Source: Polychytrium aggregatum
Lineage: Eukaryota > Chytridiomycota > Chytridiomycetes > Polychytriales
Direction of reading: 5' to 3'
Length of the DNA stretch: 64,000 bases
Assembly (NCBI RefSeq): GCF_025602895.1
Contig: NW_026516231.1
Span: 372,001-436,000 of the forward strand
Positions 1 to 11,026 of this stretch are shown in pieces. Positions within the stretch are counted from its first letter, which is position 1, and each line of letters starts with the position of its first letter. Under the pieces are notes generated by a model that saw nothing but the letters and a program-made list of their open reading frames with translations, did not search any database and was not told the origin of the DNA. Both the position numbers and the translations under genes were made by a program.

Positions 1-1856
1 TGTGAATCGACTTCGGTTCTTCTCGACCTACACGTCCCAAAGCGCCAATGAGCGTGCCGAGACAAGATTGGATCCATCCGACGCTGCATCGACTTGAAGC
101 CCGCCGTTCAAGCACTTTCAGCCCGCTCGCCTACCTTGGCAGAGTCCAGCCAGTAACAAACTGGCTCGTCCGAAAACATATCCGAGAAGACTGTTTCACA
201 GTCGCACCATGTCTGCGCAAGCTTCTTTACAGCGATTTTGATGTTGCTCGGGCGCCGGGACTCGATGCCGGGACACAGCGGGCCTGGAATGGCGGTAAAT
301 TCGCTGAGGGACGAATGCGGCTCTGGTCTGGGGAACGACACGCCCTTTGGGCAGCGGACATTACCGATTGTGAGCGATCCATAATACATTCCAACAAACA
401 AAGATATAGAGCGCGAGCTGGCCTCGGGTCGCATATGGATGTAAGGCATCCAGGCGCACGGATCCTCACTACAGCTCTATGCTGTGAGCCTGACTCTGTG
501 GTATACCTGCCGCTTCAAGTACTCGAATGTGAGGTCGCGGAAGTTGTCGAGAAGAGTCTGCCCAAACGAAGTGCAGATGGATTCGGGATGGAATTGGAGA
601 CCCCAGAGCGGCTTTTCCCTGTGCTGGAGGGCCATGATGATATCACGGCGATCAGGGTCCGAGCCGGGGCAAGAGGACGACCATGCGATGGGCACAATGC
701 ACTCGGGCAGGTCTGTGTCGAGCAGCGCATCGAGGATCCAAGTTAGTTGTCAGCGTGCGAGTACCAACTGGGATATAAAACCGCTGATTTGACGGCGAAA
801 CTCGACTCGGCAGCGATATCGGAGATTCATACGGTTGCCTGACCAATCCCGGCCGGTCCTCCAAAAAGTCGAGTCCATAGTTGGTGCACATACCGGCTGG
901 AGAAACCACAAGTGAGTGGTATCGCACAACACTGAACGGCGACGGAACGCCATCGAAAATGGACTTTGCGAGTCCAGGCGATGCCAAGGTATCGTGATGG
1001 AATACTTGGCTCAGTCGACCATGGACCGGTTCGTTGGCATGAACCACCTGCACCCGCAGGTCGAGTGTTCAGGCGTCGGCGTGTGCATGTGCATGTGCGA
1101 AGAGAGTTGTAACATTGCGAGATCAGTTGTGAGATCAGCTGCAGCGACTGAGATCGACTGGACCGAGTCGTTACTGAAACGTTGGCTCGTACCTTGCCAC
1201 CATACACCAGTGCAAGACCCTGGTGACCGAGACAGACTCCCAGGACCGGGATGGTGCTGTGGAGCAGCAGCTGCGAATTGATGCCGAAATCCTGCATGGC
1301 AAGCACGCCATCGTCGGAAAGCAAGCGGCCGGCAGAAGGAGCAGAATGATGAGCGCAACAGTCAGCGAGGAGCACCCAGTTAAAGGTTGAGGAAGTTGTG
1401 CTGCATGTCGGTCGCGGTGGCAGGGAGGCACTTGCCTCGGGTCGGTCGGGAGATCCAGGGCCTGGAGAGATGATGACATTGTCGACATGCGGGAGAATGT
1501 GGTCGCGTACAAACTCCCTGCATTGAACGCAGGAGCGATAGAGGAAGGAACAGAGTCTCAGCATGTGTCCGATGGATGCGATGCGACGGCCGAAGCGTCA
1601 GACTGGCGCAATGGAGGCAGAGGAACGGCGTCCCAGAGCAAAGGAAACGAGACAAGCGCATAAGGATCGCTGACCAGCTGAATTGGTCGTTGCGAATCAC
1701 GACTGGGAGAGGTCCGCCTTGGACGGACGCATATTGGTACAGATTGAAGGTGTACGAGTCATAGTTGTCGACAATCAGGGTCCGGATGGACGCTTTCATG
1801 GACCTGCAGTCGGTCTGCATCTGGGATTTGCTGGAACGGATGTGCATGGGTGCCAT
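1..1856 (-). CDS. ABZ1: Aminodeoxychorismate (PABA) synthase, glutamine amidotransferase part, 3' end cut by window
   Basis: Makes 4-amino-4-deoxychorismate from chorismate and glutamine in the PABA/folate pathway. Fungal enzymes fuse a PabA-like GATase to a PabB-like chorismate-binding domain; here the GATase is present and the PabB half lies beyond position 1. Visible motifs are VDNYDSYTFNLYQ near the start, ISPGPGSPD, the nucleophile elbow GVCLGHQ, RYHSLVV, PIAWSS and the triad region GLQFHPES. A later exon ends with the linker motif YWLDSAK. Exons inferred: 1675-1856, 1436-1517, 1193-1291, 894-1047, 507-712, and one with left end 135 (right end about 250-330, unresolved). All introns are GT-AG except the second, which starts GCAAGT. 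Start ATG at 1856 gives a short leader before VDNYDS. Assignment to PABA synthase rather than anthranilate synthase rests on the LPECIVPIAWSS segment and the YWLDS linker. Confidence 0.88.
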
Positions 1857-2468
1857 GCTGGCGAATCAAAGCAAGGATCTGGAATCAGCAACCGCAACAC
1901 CGAAGCAGCAGGATGGAAGCCGCTGGCTTGGAAAGGACGTGAAAAATGCTCCATGCTCTCTATCGCGCGGATGCAGCGGCCATGGCTGTGTAGCCTCCCT
2001 CACCTGCACGGATGCTCAAGCGAGAGGAACACAAATAGCCGACTCGGGGCAACGAAACGAGAGCGAAAGGATCAGAGCCACTCCAGCGGACGGCAGGGAA
2101 GGACGGCAGATGCCTGTCGAGGGTGAATCGCAATCGCCGATGCCAGGGACGACGAGAGGCAGTGTACCGGCCCGACGGGGAGTGTGTTGATGTTTGCGGC
2201 GTCTGTTGGGGAGGCTGAAAAAAAGTTTGTCGTAACATTTGTCAAGGGCCAGTGGGGTGCGTGTGAAAGCGAGGCGAGGCGACCACAAAAGGCAGGCCGT
2301 TTGCCCTGGAAAGGCAACCATCGAACGGCGCTGCTGCGCACCTCCCCAAAGCCGCGGGGGGCTCGCCGTTGGGGGTCGGGCAGCATGTGCGGGTGCGGGA
2401 CGGTGCGAGGCGGGCCGGGAAGGGGCTGCATCCATGGCCGAGACGGATGTTGATTGCTGCTGATGCTA

Positions 2469-2516
2469 ATATTGCTGTTGATATTGCTGTTGATATTGCT
2501 GTTGATATTGCTGTTG
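2469..2516. repeat. 12-bp tandem repeat, 4 units
   Basis: The unit atattgctgttg is repeated four times exactly. It lies in the divergent promoter region and has no coding support. Confidence 0.9.
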
Positions 2517-2531
2517 GTGCTGTGGGCAGTG

Positions 2532-2612
2532 CGACACCGGCTCGATCCAGCACGACACCGGCTCGATCCAGCACGACACCGGCTCGAGCCAGCACGACAC
2601 CGGCTCGAGCCA
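2532..2612. repeat. 21-bp tandem repeat, about 4 units
   Basis: A 21-bp unit built around cgacaccggctcga is repeated four times. The first two units have ctcgatcc and the last two ctcgagcc. It sits just downstream of the 12-bp repeat. Confidence 0.85.
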
Positions 2613-3467
2613 TATCGGCTGCGTCGCACCGCCGCGTGACCCCGTGCGCAGCGACCACAAGACCACGCCACCGCCGTCGCACTCGACCGTTGTCCTTCGT
2701 CGACGTCACCCCCTTCGACACCATCGCCAGCTTCGGCCCAGCTCCATCGCCAGCTCCATCGCCAACACCGTCACCGATATCGGCTTCTCCACCAGCCGCT
2801 GCCCTCGGCCGAGCCTCGATCGCCTCCTTCTCAAAGCCGTGGTGCGTTGTCCTGCTCGTGCCGCTCCGCGCTGCGCCTGCCTGTCCTGGTCCGATATCCA
2901 CCCGGACGGTCTCATGTCCGCTCCGGGGGAGACCCTCACCCTTCGCTGGACAGGCACGCCGATGCCAACGTCCTGATGCAGCATATGCCTCTCCCTTCAT
3001 GCGGCCGCTTTTCGCCTCGTCGCTGGGCCGCCCATATCAACGGACACGGCAATGTCTCGGCGGCAACTAACCCGATCTCTGGCTCACATTTTCCCCATCT
3101 GTTCGTCTTTCCGCTCTTCATCGGCTCTCTGGGGCTGACTCGCACTCGGGACCTCGTTGGGACCCGCATCGCCTTTCATCTCGCTGTCGGAACCGCCGTG
3201 GCGTCCAACGTCCGCACTCTCGAACGATACGCCTCGCCGTGGCAACCCTGGCTTCGTCCTGCACAGCTTTCGTTTGCCTCGGAGCGCCCTGCCTCATAAA
3301 TAGCACTCGACTTTGGCCCCGCTTTGCCCTGTGTCGTTCTCCTGTGCTCCAACTGCCTCATTCCATCTCGCGCTCGCATACGCCTTCACGACACACAAGC
3401 CTATCCGCGAGAGTTGCCCATATCTATACAAGGCGTCCTTCTCGACACCACCCTGAATAGCAGCAGC

Positions 3468-4247
3468 ATGAAGTTCTCGACATCGATCCAGGCGTACCAC
3501 GCTTCATCCCAGAGCCGCCAGAGCAAGCCTGCAACGGCGCCGGTCGATATCACCGTCTCGCTTCCCTCTTGCCAAGACGGGTCCACGGATCTGCTCAAGT
3601 CCCTCGAAAGCTGGTTCCAACTGGCTGTATTTCGGTTCGAAATCACCTCGGGGGTCTATATGATGGAGCCTTGGGAAAAGATCACTTTCTGTGAGTATTG
3701 ATGATCGAGCGAGACCGGTGTCCGGGCTGCCGCTCGCCGACACCATCGGCGGCTGTTTGTTGTTTGCATCTGCAGCTCTGCTACGCTCCCAGGCACTTGT
3801 GTCTCTCCGATGGTCCATAGCACCTCCCCCGATGGGTCACGACGCACCGCTTTGATCGATCTCCAACCGAGCGCCACTCGGCGACAAGATGGATGTATCC
3901 TGCACTTGCGTGGTTCTACCATTTCCTGTGTCGGAAGCCACTTGATGGAGCACCGGTGCGCTTTATGCGCCATATGCCTTGTGTGCATTCCCTCGCCCAC
4001 ACAGTCGCAGTACTGAACGCTCTCCTATTTTTGCCCTTCTAGACGGTCTGATGTTCCTGTTCTTTGCCCTGGCGACCAATGCGATTTACCACCACATGCC
4101 CGTAAGTCCAGATGATGCTGTGGTTGCCTCACTCTTCGATGCAAGTTGCTGAGTATCGGGTGGTGAAAGCAGCACCGTATCCGAACTGACGACTCTGGTC
4201 GTGCCCACCATTCTCAGTCCTGGACACCCTTAGCCGGCCCAAGCTAA
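3468..4247 (+). CDS. Small subunit of serine palmitoyltransferase (ssSPT/Tsc3 type), copy A
   Basis: Small single-pass ER protein that activates the Lcb1/Lcb2 serine palmitoyltransferase, the first step of sphingolipid synthesis. The exon-1 end reads VYMMEPWEKITF, matching the animal ssSPT signature YMLEPWE, and exon 2 encodes one hydrophobic helix (GLMFLFFALATNAIYHH). Exons: 3468-3690, 4043-4101 and probably 4218-4247, giving 103 aa with all phases fitting. The last exon is uncertain: reading through the third donor (GTAAGT at 4102) would stop at about 4153 instead. The N-terminus is about 45 residues longer than in copy B. The first intron interrupts the same codon position after the EK.. 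motif as in copy B at 7.2-7.7 kb, so the two are paralogues. Confidence 0.82.
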
Positions 4248-5479
4248 GAAGCCAGTCTGTTCGATCTCGGTGTGCCCAAGTCGTCCCGACATGCAATAAT
4301 TATCTAGCGCTCGCGTATATGCCAAGCCGGGCCCGGGCCTCACCGTAGTGGTATCACGCGCTCTCCGATTGCCGCGATCCTGCCAGCAAGGTGCGGCGCA
4401 GACTCAGAGGATCAAGTTGGTAATGATGATGGCTGGATGCAGATGAGCCCTTGTAGTTTTTTCTTCCTGATTGGTGATATCCTTCTCCCTCTATTGCCTT
4501 GCCATCAATCGCTTGCGCCGGAAGCCGATGCCGGCCCCAGCGTGTTTCCCCAGTGATGTTTTTCAATCCCCTTAGCCGAGCCATGCAGTGCTCGCAAAGC
4601 GAGACGGGGTACCCTGTTTTGGAGGCCATTGGCCGATATTTTTTTTTTTTGGATTCTGAATACACACCCGTTCATGCAGTGTTTCGGAGGAGCATCGCCA
4701 TGAGGATGGGTCTGGTGTGGTTGCGCCCATAGTTTCCAAAGTGCTGAGTGCTTCGGTGCGACTGGAGAGCATCTCTCTTTCTCTTTGAAAGGCCCGGTTC
4801 GTTGGTACCGGGTCGCCCGTCTTCAGCGAGCTTGGCATCTGAGTATCTGGTCATCTGGGTGAATGCAGCCCGTACCAGTGCCCAAGACATGCTGTGTGGC
4901 TCTGGTGGGAGCCGTTCTTGGCTGGCTGGACTGGCGTGGCGCAGGCAGCACTGGACATGGCGCAGCTCAGAACGTGACTTCCGCCTGACTGCCACGGTCA
5001 CGGGACCGGCCGCGCTCGCCGTCGTCAAGGGCCGCTTTCGCTGTGCTCTGCCTCTGGGTCCGCATCAGCACCAGGCCCGCAACGCCAGCCCAGCAGTCCG
5101 GTGAATCCGATCCCGCCAAGGTTCGATATCGGGTGTGTGTTTCGCAGCGAACGGCGCTGTGCTCGTGCCGATGCTTTTCCGCTAAGGGGTGTGCCATAGG
5201 CTCCATATTCGGCAAGCGGACTCGCGATCTCGGGCCGCTCATCGTCGATTTCCCTCCCCCTTCCGATTTCATCCAGAGCCGACCAAGCGCTCAGCACCCT
5301 CCCTCGACGGCAAGACACTGATTCATCTGGGGTCGCGACTCGCACATTGCCAGCGTGAATAAGCTTGGCCAGGAGATCTCGATCCAACGAATAGCATCCG
5401 CACGCATCGCACCAGCCTTCGATCGCATTGACCCTGCCGACCTCGTCGAGATATATCCAAGCAAATCATCACACAAAAA
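4248..5479. other. Intergenic, no gene recognised
   Basis: Spacer of 1.2 kb between ssSPT copy A and LSM4. Minus-strand frames of up to 120 codons (4354-5387) have no recognisable domain and overlap one another in several phases. A T-tract lies near 4640. Probably promoter of LSM4; a small unrecognised minus-strand gene at 5025-5470 cannot be excluded. Confidence 0.5.
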
Positions 5480-6277
5480 ATGCTTCCGCTCAACCTGCTA
5501 AACGCTGCCGTTGGCCATCCTGTCCTGATCGAGCTGAAAAACGGTAGGGTCGAGGGGGAGGCGGCGCATGGCAATCGATGGGAGCGTCTGAAGGGCTATC
5601 TGGTCGAAGGATTCGGGCTGTGCAGGATCGCATCGGGCTGCTGAAGACAATCTCCGAAGTGCGCTCAGATAGGGCCATGTATATTTCTGTTGGAGATATG
5701 ATCTGATGCGATTCTTTGGTATCCTCGCTCGCGATTGTCGATGCAATCGATCGCTTTGCTCATTTCCTGGCTCACCCCTTCACTGATACCCGAACGACAA
5801 TCAACCCAATTCAAACCCATGGGGGCTCCCGACCAACTGCTTCCACCATCCCGAAACGGCAACACCGACGTCAACACCGATCGCCGAATATGTCTCTCGA
5901 TGGACGCATGCCGTTGTGCATGGTATCCAGGCGAGTCCTACAACGGCATTCTCGTCTCATGCGACAACTGGATGAACGTCTCGCTCCGCGAGGTGATCCA
6001 GACCGGGGCCGACGGCGAGCGCTTCTGGAGGCTGCCCGAGGCCTACATCCGCGGCAACACCGTCAAGTATCTGCGACTGAAGGATGAGGTCCTCATCAAG
6101 GCCCTCGAGAAGAAGCGATACGAGCAAAAGTCGGGGGGCCACCACGATCGCGACGGAAACAACAACAACAACAACCGAGGACCTGGCGGCGGACGAGGCG
6201 GCTCATCAGCAGGATCGAGAGGCGGCCGTGGTGGCCAGCGCGGACGAGGCGGTGGACGGGGCGGCAGCCAGCAGTAG
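5480..6277 (+). CDS. LSM4: LSM4, U6 snRNA-associated Sm-like protein
   Basis: Subunit of the LSM1-7 ring (cytoplasmic mRNA decapping) and LSM2-8 ring (U6 snRNA). Exon 1 (5480-5543) encodes [20 protein letters not shown] and ends at G|GTAGGG. Exon 2 (5931-6277) continues with [15 protein letters not shown] (Sm1 motif) and [12 protein letters not shown] (Sm2 motif). The splice recreates KNGESYNG as in the family. Total 136 aa. The C-terminus is the usual Asn-rich then RGG/GGR tail, which in this family supports P-body targeting. The intron of 387 bp is long for this window. Confidence 0.95.
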
Positions 6278-7234
6278 ATCCACTCCGCCCAACATCTGCT
6301 GTCTTTCATGGAACCGACTAAACCTTGGCTGCCGGATCCGCTGCAAGACAACCAGTAATACAGTGTGTTGAAGTGGCAATTGGACACATCGTCTCATTCG
6401 GACAAACACGGCGTGGTCGGACCATAGCACACACTCGATCAAGTGGGTCAAATCGTTTCCCTGTGTGAGGCAGATGCATGGAGTGAGTGAGTGGGCACGA
6501 TGGGGACCAGCGAGCCGCTACAGATGCAGTCACTGCAGGCCAGAGCAAGAAGCCATATCTCAAATGAGGAAGGAAGAAACCAGGGCAAAGAGCAATATCC
6601 CTGGTTTGGGTACAAATTAAAGTCGCTCAGCCAGATCGATCAACATCAACCGATCAACAAGCCATCAGCGTGTCAAGATTTCCTGTTTCACAATGAGCTC
6701 GCAATAAAAGCCAAGGCGGCTGCCAGCCTGCCTTGGAGCGGCTCCTCCCCTCTCCTCCTTTCGTCGATATCAATCCCCTGCATTGGTTTATTTTTGCTCG
6801 AGCGGATCTGCAAGCCCTCCGTATTGCGCATGGTAATGGTGAATCTATTCATGGGAGATGGACAGCCAAAAGTGCAAACAAGAAAGGAATAACCCCGCCT
6901 GATTCAGCGGATGTCATCGAGTGTTGGGAAGATGGTCTGCGGCCGCTTCATCTGTGACCGGCCATCGCAAGTCCGTGACAGTCCCCAGCCAGAGAAGGGC
7001 ATTTCGATCTTCCCCCTCACTCTGGCTGTGCTGTCCCTGCTTCTCTAATGCATGCCTGCTCCTCCTCCTCCCCCGGATGTGAATCTGCTCTCGGTTGCGG
7101 GACGGATCGAGTGACTATCGCCTCCTTACAATTGGCTTGGCATCCAGCGAGTCGAGCGACAGGCTCTTGATGCGGCCGGGTGCGGGAGGCGGAGTTGCTG
7201 AAAGCGCATATCGCCATCCCAGTCCAAAGCAAAT
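6278..7234. other. Convergent intergenic region, no gene recognised
   Basis: Lies between the LSM4 stop and the stop of ssSPT copy B, which face each other. The 133-codon plus frame at 6491 has no recognisable features. I see no RNA gene or repeat. Confidence 0.55.
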
Positions 7235-7713
7235 CTAATCCGACTCAGCAGAGAGGTAGTAGCGGGTCTTGGACATGACGTAGCTGGCCTGGTCGGGGAG
7301 GTAGTGGTGGACGGCGTAGACCATCAGGGCCAGGAACAGGACCAAGATCGCATCTGTGCAGAGGAGGGTGGGAGTGGCAGGGGAAGGAGGGCCTGATTTC
7401 AGCAACGGCTCGGTGTTCGACGGTTGGCGTTGCGGGTGCATCCGTGCACACCGCTGGTCGCCGGTGCAAGAGGCAGAATGTGCATTCAAAGGAGTCTTTG
7501 GCAGGCTCCCTCGGCTGCTCCCTCAGGCCAAACAAGCCGCCAAGCAAGCAGGCGAGCAGGAATCCAGCCCGCCAAGAGGCAAGAGCAATCGATGTGGAAA
7601 AGCGTACTGAAGATGGCCTTCTCGATGGGCTCGAGCATGTACAGCCCCAGGGTGAGCTCGTACTGGAAGATCTTGACGCTGACGGCCTTTTTGATATCGG
7701 AGAAGACACCCAT
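7235..7713 (-). CDS. Small subunit of serine palmitoyltransferase (ssSPT/Tsc3 type), copy B
   Basis: Second ssSPT-like protein, 74 aa, close to the usual 70-80 aa. Exons: 7608-7713 and 7235-7353. Exon 1 encodes LTLGLYMLEPIEKAIF; the splice (A|AT) gives IFNAI, as in animal ssSPT (VFN..). Exon 2 is one membrane helix (AILVLFLALMVYAVHHYLP) plus a short tail ending AESD. Trp of the LEPW signature is replaced by Ile here, whereas copy A keeps Trp. The start at 7713 (MGVFSDIKK) fits family length; the open frame continues upstream without homology. Same intron position and phase as copy A, about 4 kb away on the other strand with LSM4 between them. Confidence 0.85.
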
Positions 7714-8189
7714 GATGTGCGAGCGGCTGCGACGACGGCGGATGTGCGCTCCGGAAAAGGTAAGGTGGATTGATGAGGACGCAGGGCGGGTGACGATGGG
7801 AACGGGCTCTGGCGGGAAGAGGAACGCGGCGAGACAGGCAGGACGAGAGAGGGAGAGGGAGAGAGGCCTTCTCGCTGGGCTGTGCAAGTTGCCGCTGTGC
7901 TGTCGTCTGTGCTGTCGCTGCATGCTGTTGCTCTCGCTCTGTGTCGGCTTGCTGCGCGTCACACACGTGCGACCGCGTCCGTGAACGCCGCGCGTTTCTG
8001 GCACATGTTGCGAGCGAAACGACACCAGACCAGACAGCCTTGGTCATCCTGAGGCATTCTGGATGGTTCCCTCGCCAGTGAGTCTGGTGCGGATCGCAGC
8101 GTTTGTTGTGTGTATAGGAGGGGTTCTCAATGCCTTTTATTGTGGATGAGAGTGAGACCGTGAAGCCGATGCATCTGCTGGCGATACAC
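7714..8189. other. Promoter/spacer upstream of ssSPT copy B
   Basis: About 480 bp between the ssSPT-B start and the SDH2 stop, both on minus. It contains a GA-rich run (7840-7865). No gene recognised. Confidence 0.55.
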
Positions 8190-10415
8190 TTAACCGTCCT
8201 TGGACATCAATTTCTGCGAGAGACCGGGAACACCGTGGATCAGCACCGCATGACCAGATACGATCAAGTAATCTGCATCGAGGACCCACGACTGGCTGCC
8301 AGGCGGTGCCGGCTCTACTCACCTTGATTTCAGCAATGGCCTTGCCGGGGTTGAGTCCCTTGGGGCAGGTGCGGGCGCAGTCTGGGGTTCAGAGCTAGAG
8401 GGTAAGAACGACTGGCCATGTCGTCCAGTGTGTGGGAGGGAGGCAGCCCGCTGGGAGACACCTCGGAGCCACTGTAGACCTATGCAGAGTTCACAGCAGA
8501 TCACTTGTCGCCGCAAGACTCGGCAAAGGCAGTGCTCCGGTCGTTCCAATAGCTCAACTTACTCATGATGGTGTGGCAGCGGTAGACCGAGAAGGGATCC
8601 TGCAGCTGCTCGCGTCTCTCGACACCAAAGTGGTCGCGAGAGTCGATCATCCAGCGGTAGGCCTGCATGAGAACAGCGGGGCCAAGGTACTTGTCCTGGT
8701 TCCACCAGTAGCTAGGGCACGAGGTCGAGCAGCAAGCGCAGAGAATGCATTCATAGAGACCGTCCTGGAGACACCGGCGAGATAGATCAGAGACATGAGC
8801 TCGCGGATCGCGATGGATTTGCATGGCTGCACGCTCCGAGACATCAGCCACAGGAAAACATATGAAGAGTGGTACTTGCCAGCTTCTGGCGGTCAGCAAT
8901 GGTTTGGAGGTTTTCGCGCTCGGGAGCGGGGGTCTTTTGCTTGAGGAAGGGCTCAATGGACTTGTATTGCTTGTAGAAATGGGTGAGATCTGGGCAGGGT
9001 CGATCGTCGGCACGCAGCCACAGAGCCAGGTCGCAGCTGGTAAGTTTACGGCTCATTCAAATCTGCCTAGTCGCCGCGTCGGTGCTGGACGAATCAATGC
9101 CCGTTAACTTGACCGATGAGTCGAACACAACGCAGGCGATGCTCACCGGGTACGAGATCCTTGACGATGTACATTTGAGGAAGAGGGTAAATTTTGGTCT
9201 CGCTGGCGGAGCGGTCGATGCGGCTGAGACAGGCAAGGGTATTACCGCCATTGATGTTCATGGCGCAGGATCCGCAGATACCTGCTCGGGCCGAGTGTGG
9301 AATCACAATTGCACATTCGATCGCGTGGATGGCCGTGAGCAGGGCAGGTGATGAATAGCAGAGCATACAGGTTTTAGAAGAGCGCAACCTTCGCAACACA
9401 CAGCCAGCGCTTGCAGAACTCGACCGAGGCTCCATCACATAGTGCCCAATGGCGTCGATATTACCTTCACGGCAGGAGCGGCGGAAGGTAAGAGTGGGGT
9501 CGATTTCGTTCTTGATCTTGATCAAGGCATCCAAGACCATGGGGCCGCACTGGTTGAGGTCGATGGTGTACGAAGCCAGGTGGGGCTTGGTGGCAGGGGT
9601 GTCGGGGTTCTGTGTGCGCGTGCGGATGCGACAGAAACGAGGGATATGGGTTTGGTGAGCAAAACCACAGCAGCAGTTCCGAATCGGCTCGATCAACATG
9701 ATGAGCGCGCCAACGCGATCCACCGATCCGATATGCAACAGATATCGGATGACTTGGGTGGGGAGTCGATGCCGACGGCCATGACGCCACTCGAGAAGGC
9801 CAACGGGTCCAGCGCTAGTCGCAGCATGAATAGCACGGAAGACAAGGCGCCGCGGTTGACGCTGATGTTGGCACGGCGAGATGCATGCGTGCATCTGCTT
9901 CGAGCCCGGGCTCTGGCAAGGTTGCTTACCCAGCGGTAGATCTTGAAGGTCTTCTTGTGCTCAGGCTTCTGGGTGGTGGTGGCCATGGAAGCAGCACGGG
10001 GAGCATTGAGAAGAGGAGCCTGCATGGGAATCACAGACGGTGTCAGCACAGGAAATCACCCACGCTTGCTTGGCCAGGGCCCAACACGACCGTGTCTGCA
10101 CGTCAATCACTGGGCCAGACGAGCAGCCTTGACGAGCAGTCATTCCATGTCCCGGCATGAGCTATCCAAAGGATGGCGATGACGAAGAGCAGACAGATCC
10201 AACGGCGTTCTCGGGCTCGGAACTTTGGACTGCGTCGCGGATAAAGCTCGGCTCGCGAAGACACCCTTGACAACACGCCCTGGGCCAACGGCGACGAATG
10301 CTCGCCAACCTGGCATCGCCGTGACGCAAACAGCAAACCGGCATCAATAACGTACAATCAAGGCGCTGCGGGACTGAGCCACAGCTCTCTTGGAGGCCAG
10401 GGAAAAGGCAGACAT
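8190..10415 (-). CDS. SDH2: Succinate dehydrogenase iron-sulfur subunit, mitochondrial
   Basis: Carries the 2Fe-2S, 4Fe-4S and 3Fe-4S centres of respiratory complex II and passes electrons from SDH1 to ubiquinone. Eight exons, all in phase: 10356-10415, 9930-10019, 9465-9609, 9147-9281, 8880-8989, 8563-8764, 8323-8381, 8190-8213, giving 274 aa. Landmarks are a presequence rich in Ser/Ala/Arg ([16 protein letters not shown]), the 2Fe-2S region [17 protein letters not shown], the 4Fe-4S motif [37 protein letters not shown] and [12 protein letters not shown]. The last coding exon is only 24 nt and ends KLMSKDG. The intron after LPxx..DRQKL (8765-8879) begins GCAAGT, a GC-AG intron; splicing there recreates [11 protein letters not shown]. 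Confidence 0.96.
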
Positions 10416-11026
10416 GGTCGAATAGCAAGCGAGGCGATGGAGCCGATCGTCCGAGAGGATGGGAGAAGCGAGAGAGAGGTGCGCTCGGGGGGTTCGGCGG
10501 CGACGTTCACAGGGCAGCGAGTATGGCTGACAAGAAGAGAGGATGCGCTTGGATCCAAGGGCTCTGTTCTTGATGCAATGCGACGAGAGCGAGAGATCTC
10601 CTGCCGACCAGACTCGGACGTCCGTTCCTTTCTCTGTGGAGGAGAAGAAAAGGCCAAAAATCAGACGAAGCGCAAGCCTGTGGCAAGCGGCAAAAAAGCA
10701 AAAGCTTGTGGGCGAGCCGAAGCCGCAAGGCACACGCGTGTGTGTGTGTGCGGCCGCAGACAATGCCCGTGACGCGCGTGTGTGTGTGCTGCTCTCGCTG
10801 CTGGCTCGCCAGCCTCTCGCTGCACTCTCGCTGGCCTCGCGCCTCGCCGAGGCGGTGCGGTCACATGCCCTCGGAGCAATTTGCCTGCGCAGTTCACGCG
10901 CAGCCATGTGCGGATGTGGATGTGGACGGCCAATTGGCTGGTCGTCGATGTGCAGGCCCCGTTTCACATCCTATCGGCTCTCGTCTGTCGAGCACTTCAT
11001 GTGGAGCTATATTGCATTCGATCGTT
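10416..11026. other. SDH2 promoter region
   Basis: Spacer of 611 bp between the SDH2 start and the COG7 stop (both minus). It includes two short GT runs near 10738 and 10778. No gene recognised. Confidence 0.55.

Larger units (their letters stand above)
1857..3467. other. Intergenic region between divergent genes, with two minisatellites
   Basis: This separates the PABA synthase start (minus, 1856) from the ssSPT start (plus, 3468). Several 100-250 codon open frames exist on both strands, but none shows a recognisable domain and they overlap the tandem repeats. I treat it as promoter and spacer DNA. It holds the repeats at 2469-2516 and 2532-2612. Confidence 0.55.

Noticed and set aside
5025-5476. 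Possible small minus-strand gene upstream of LSM4
   Set aside because: Several phases are open at once and none shows a domain, signal peptide or clear splice pair.
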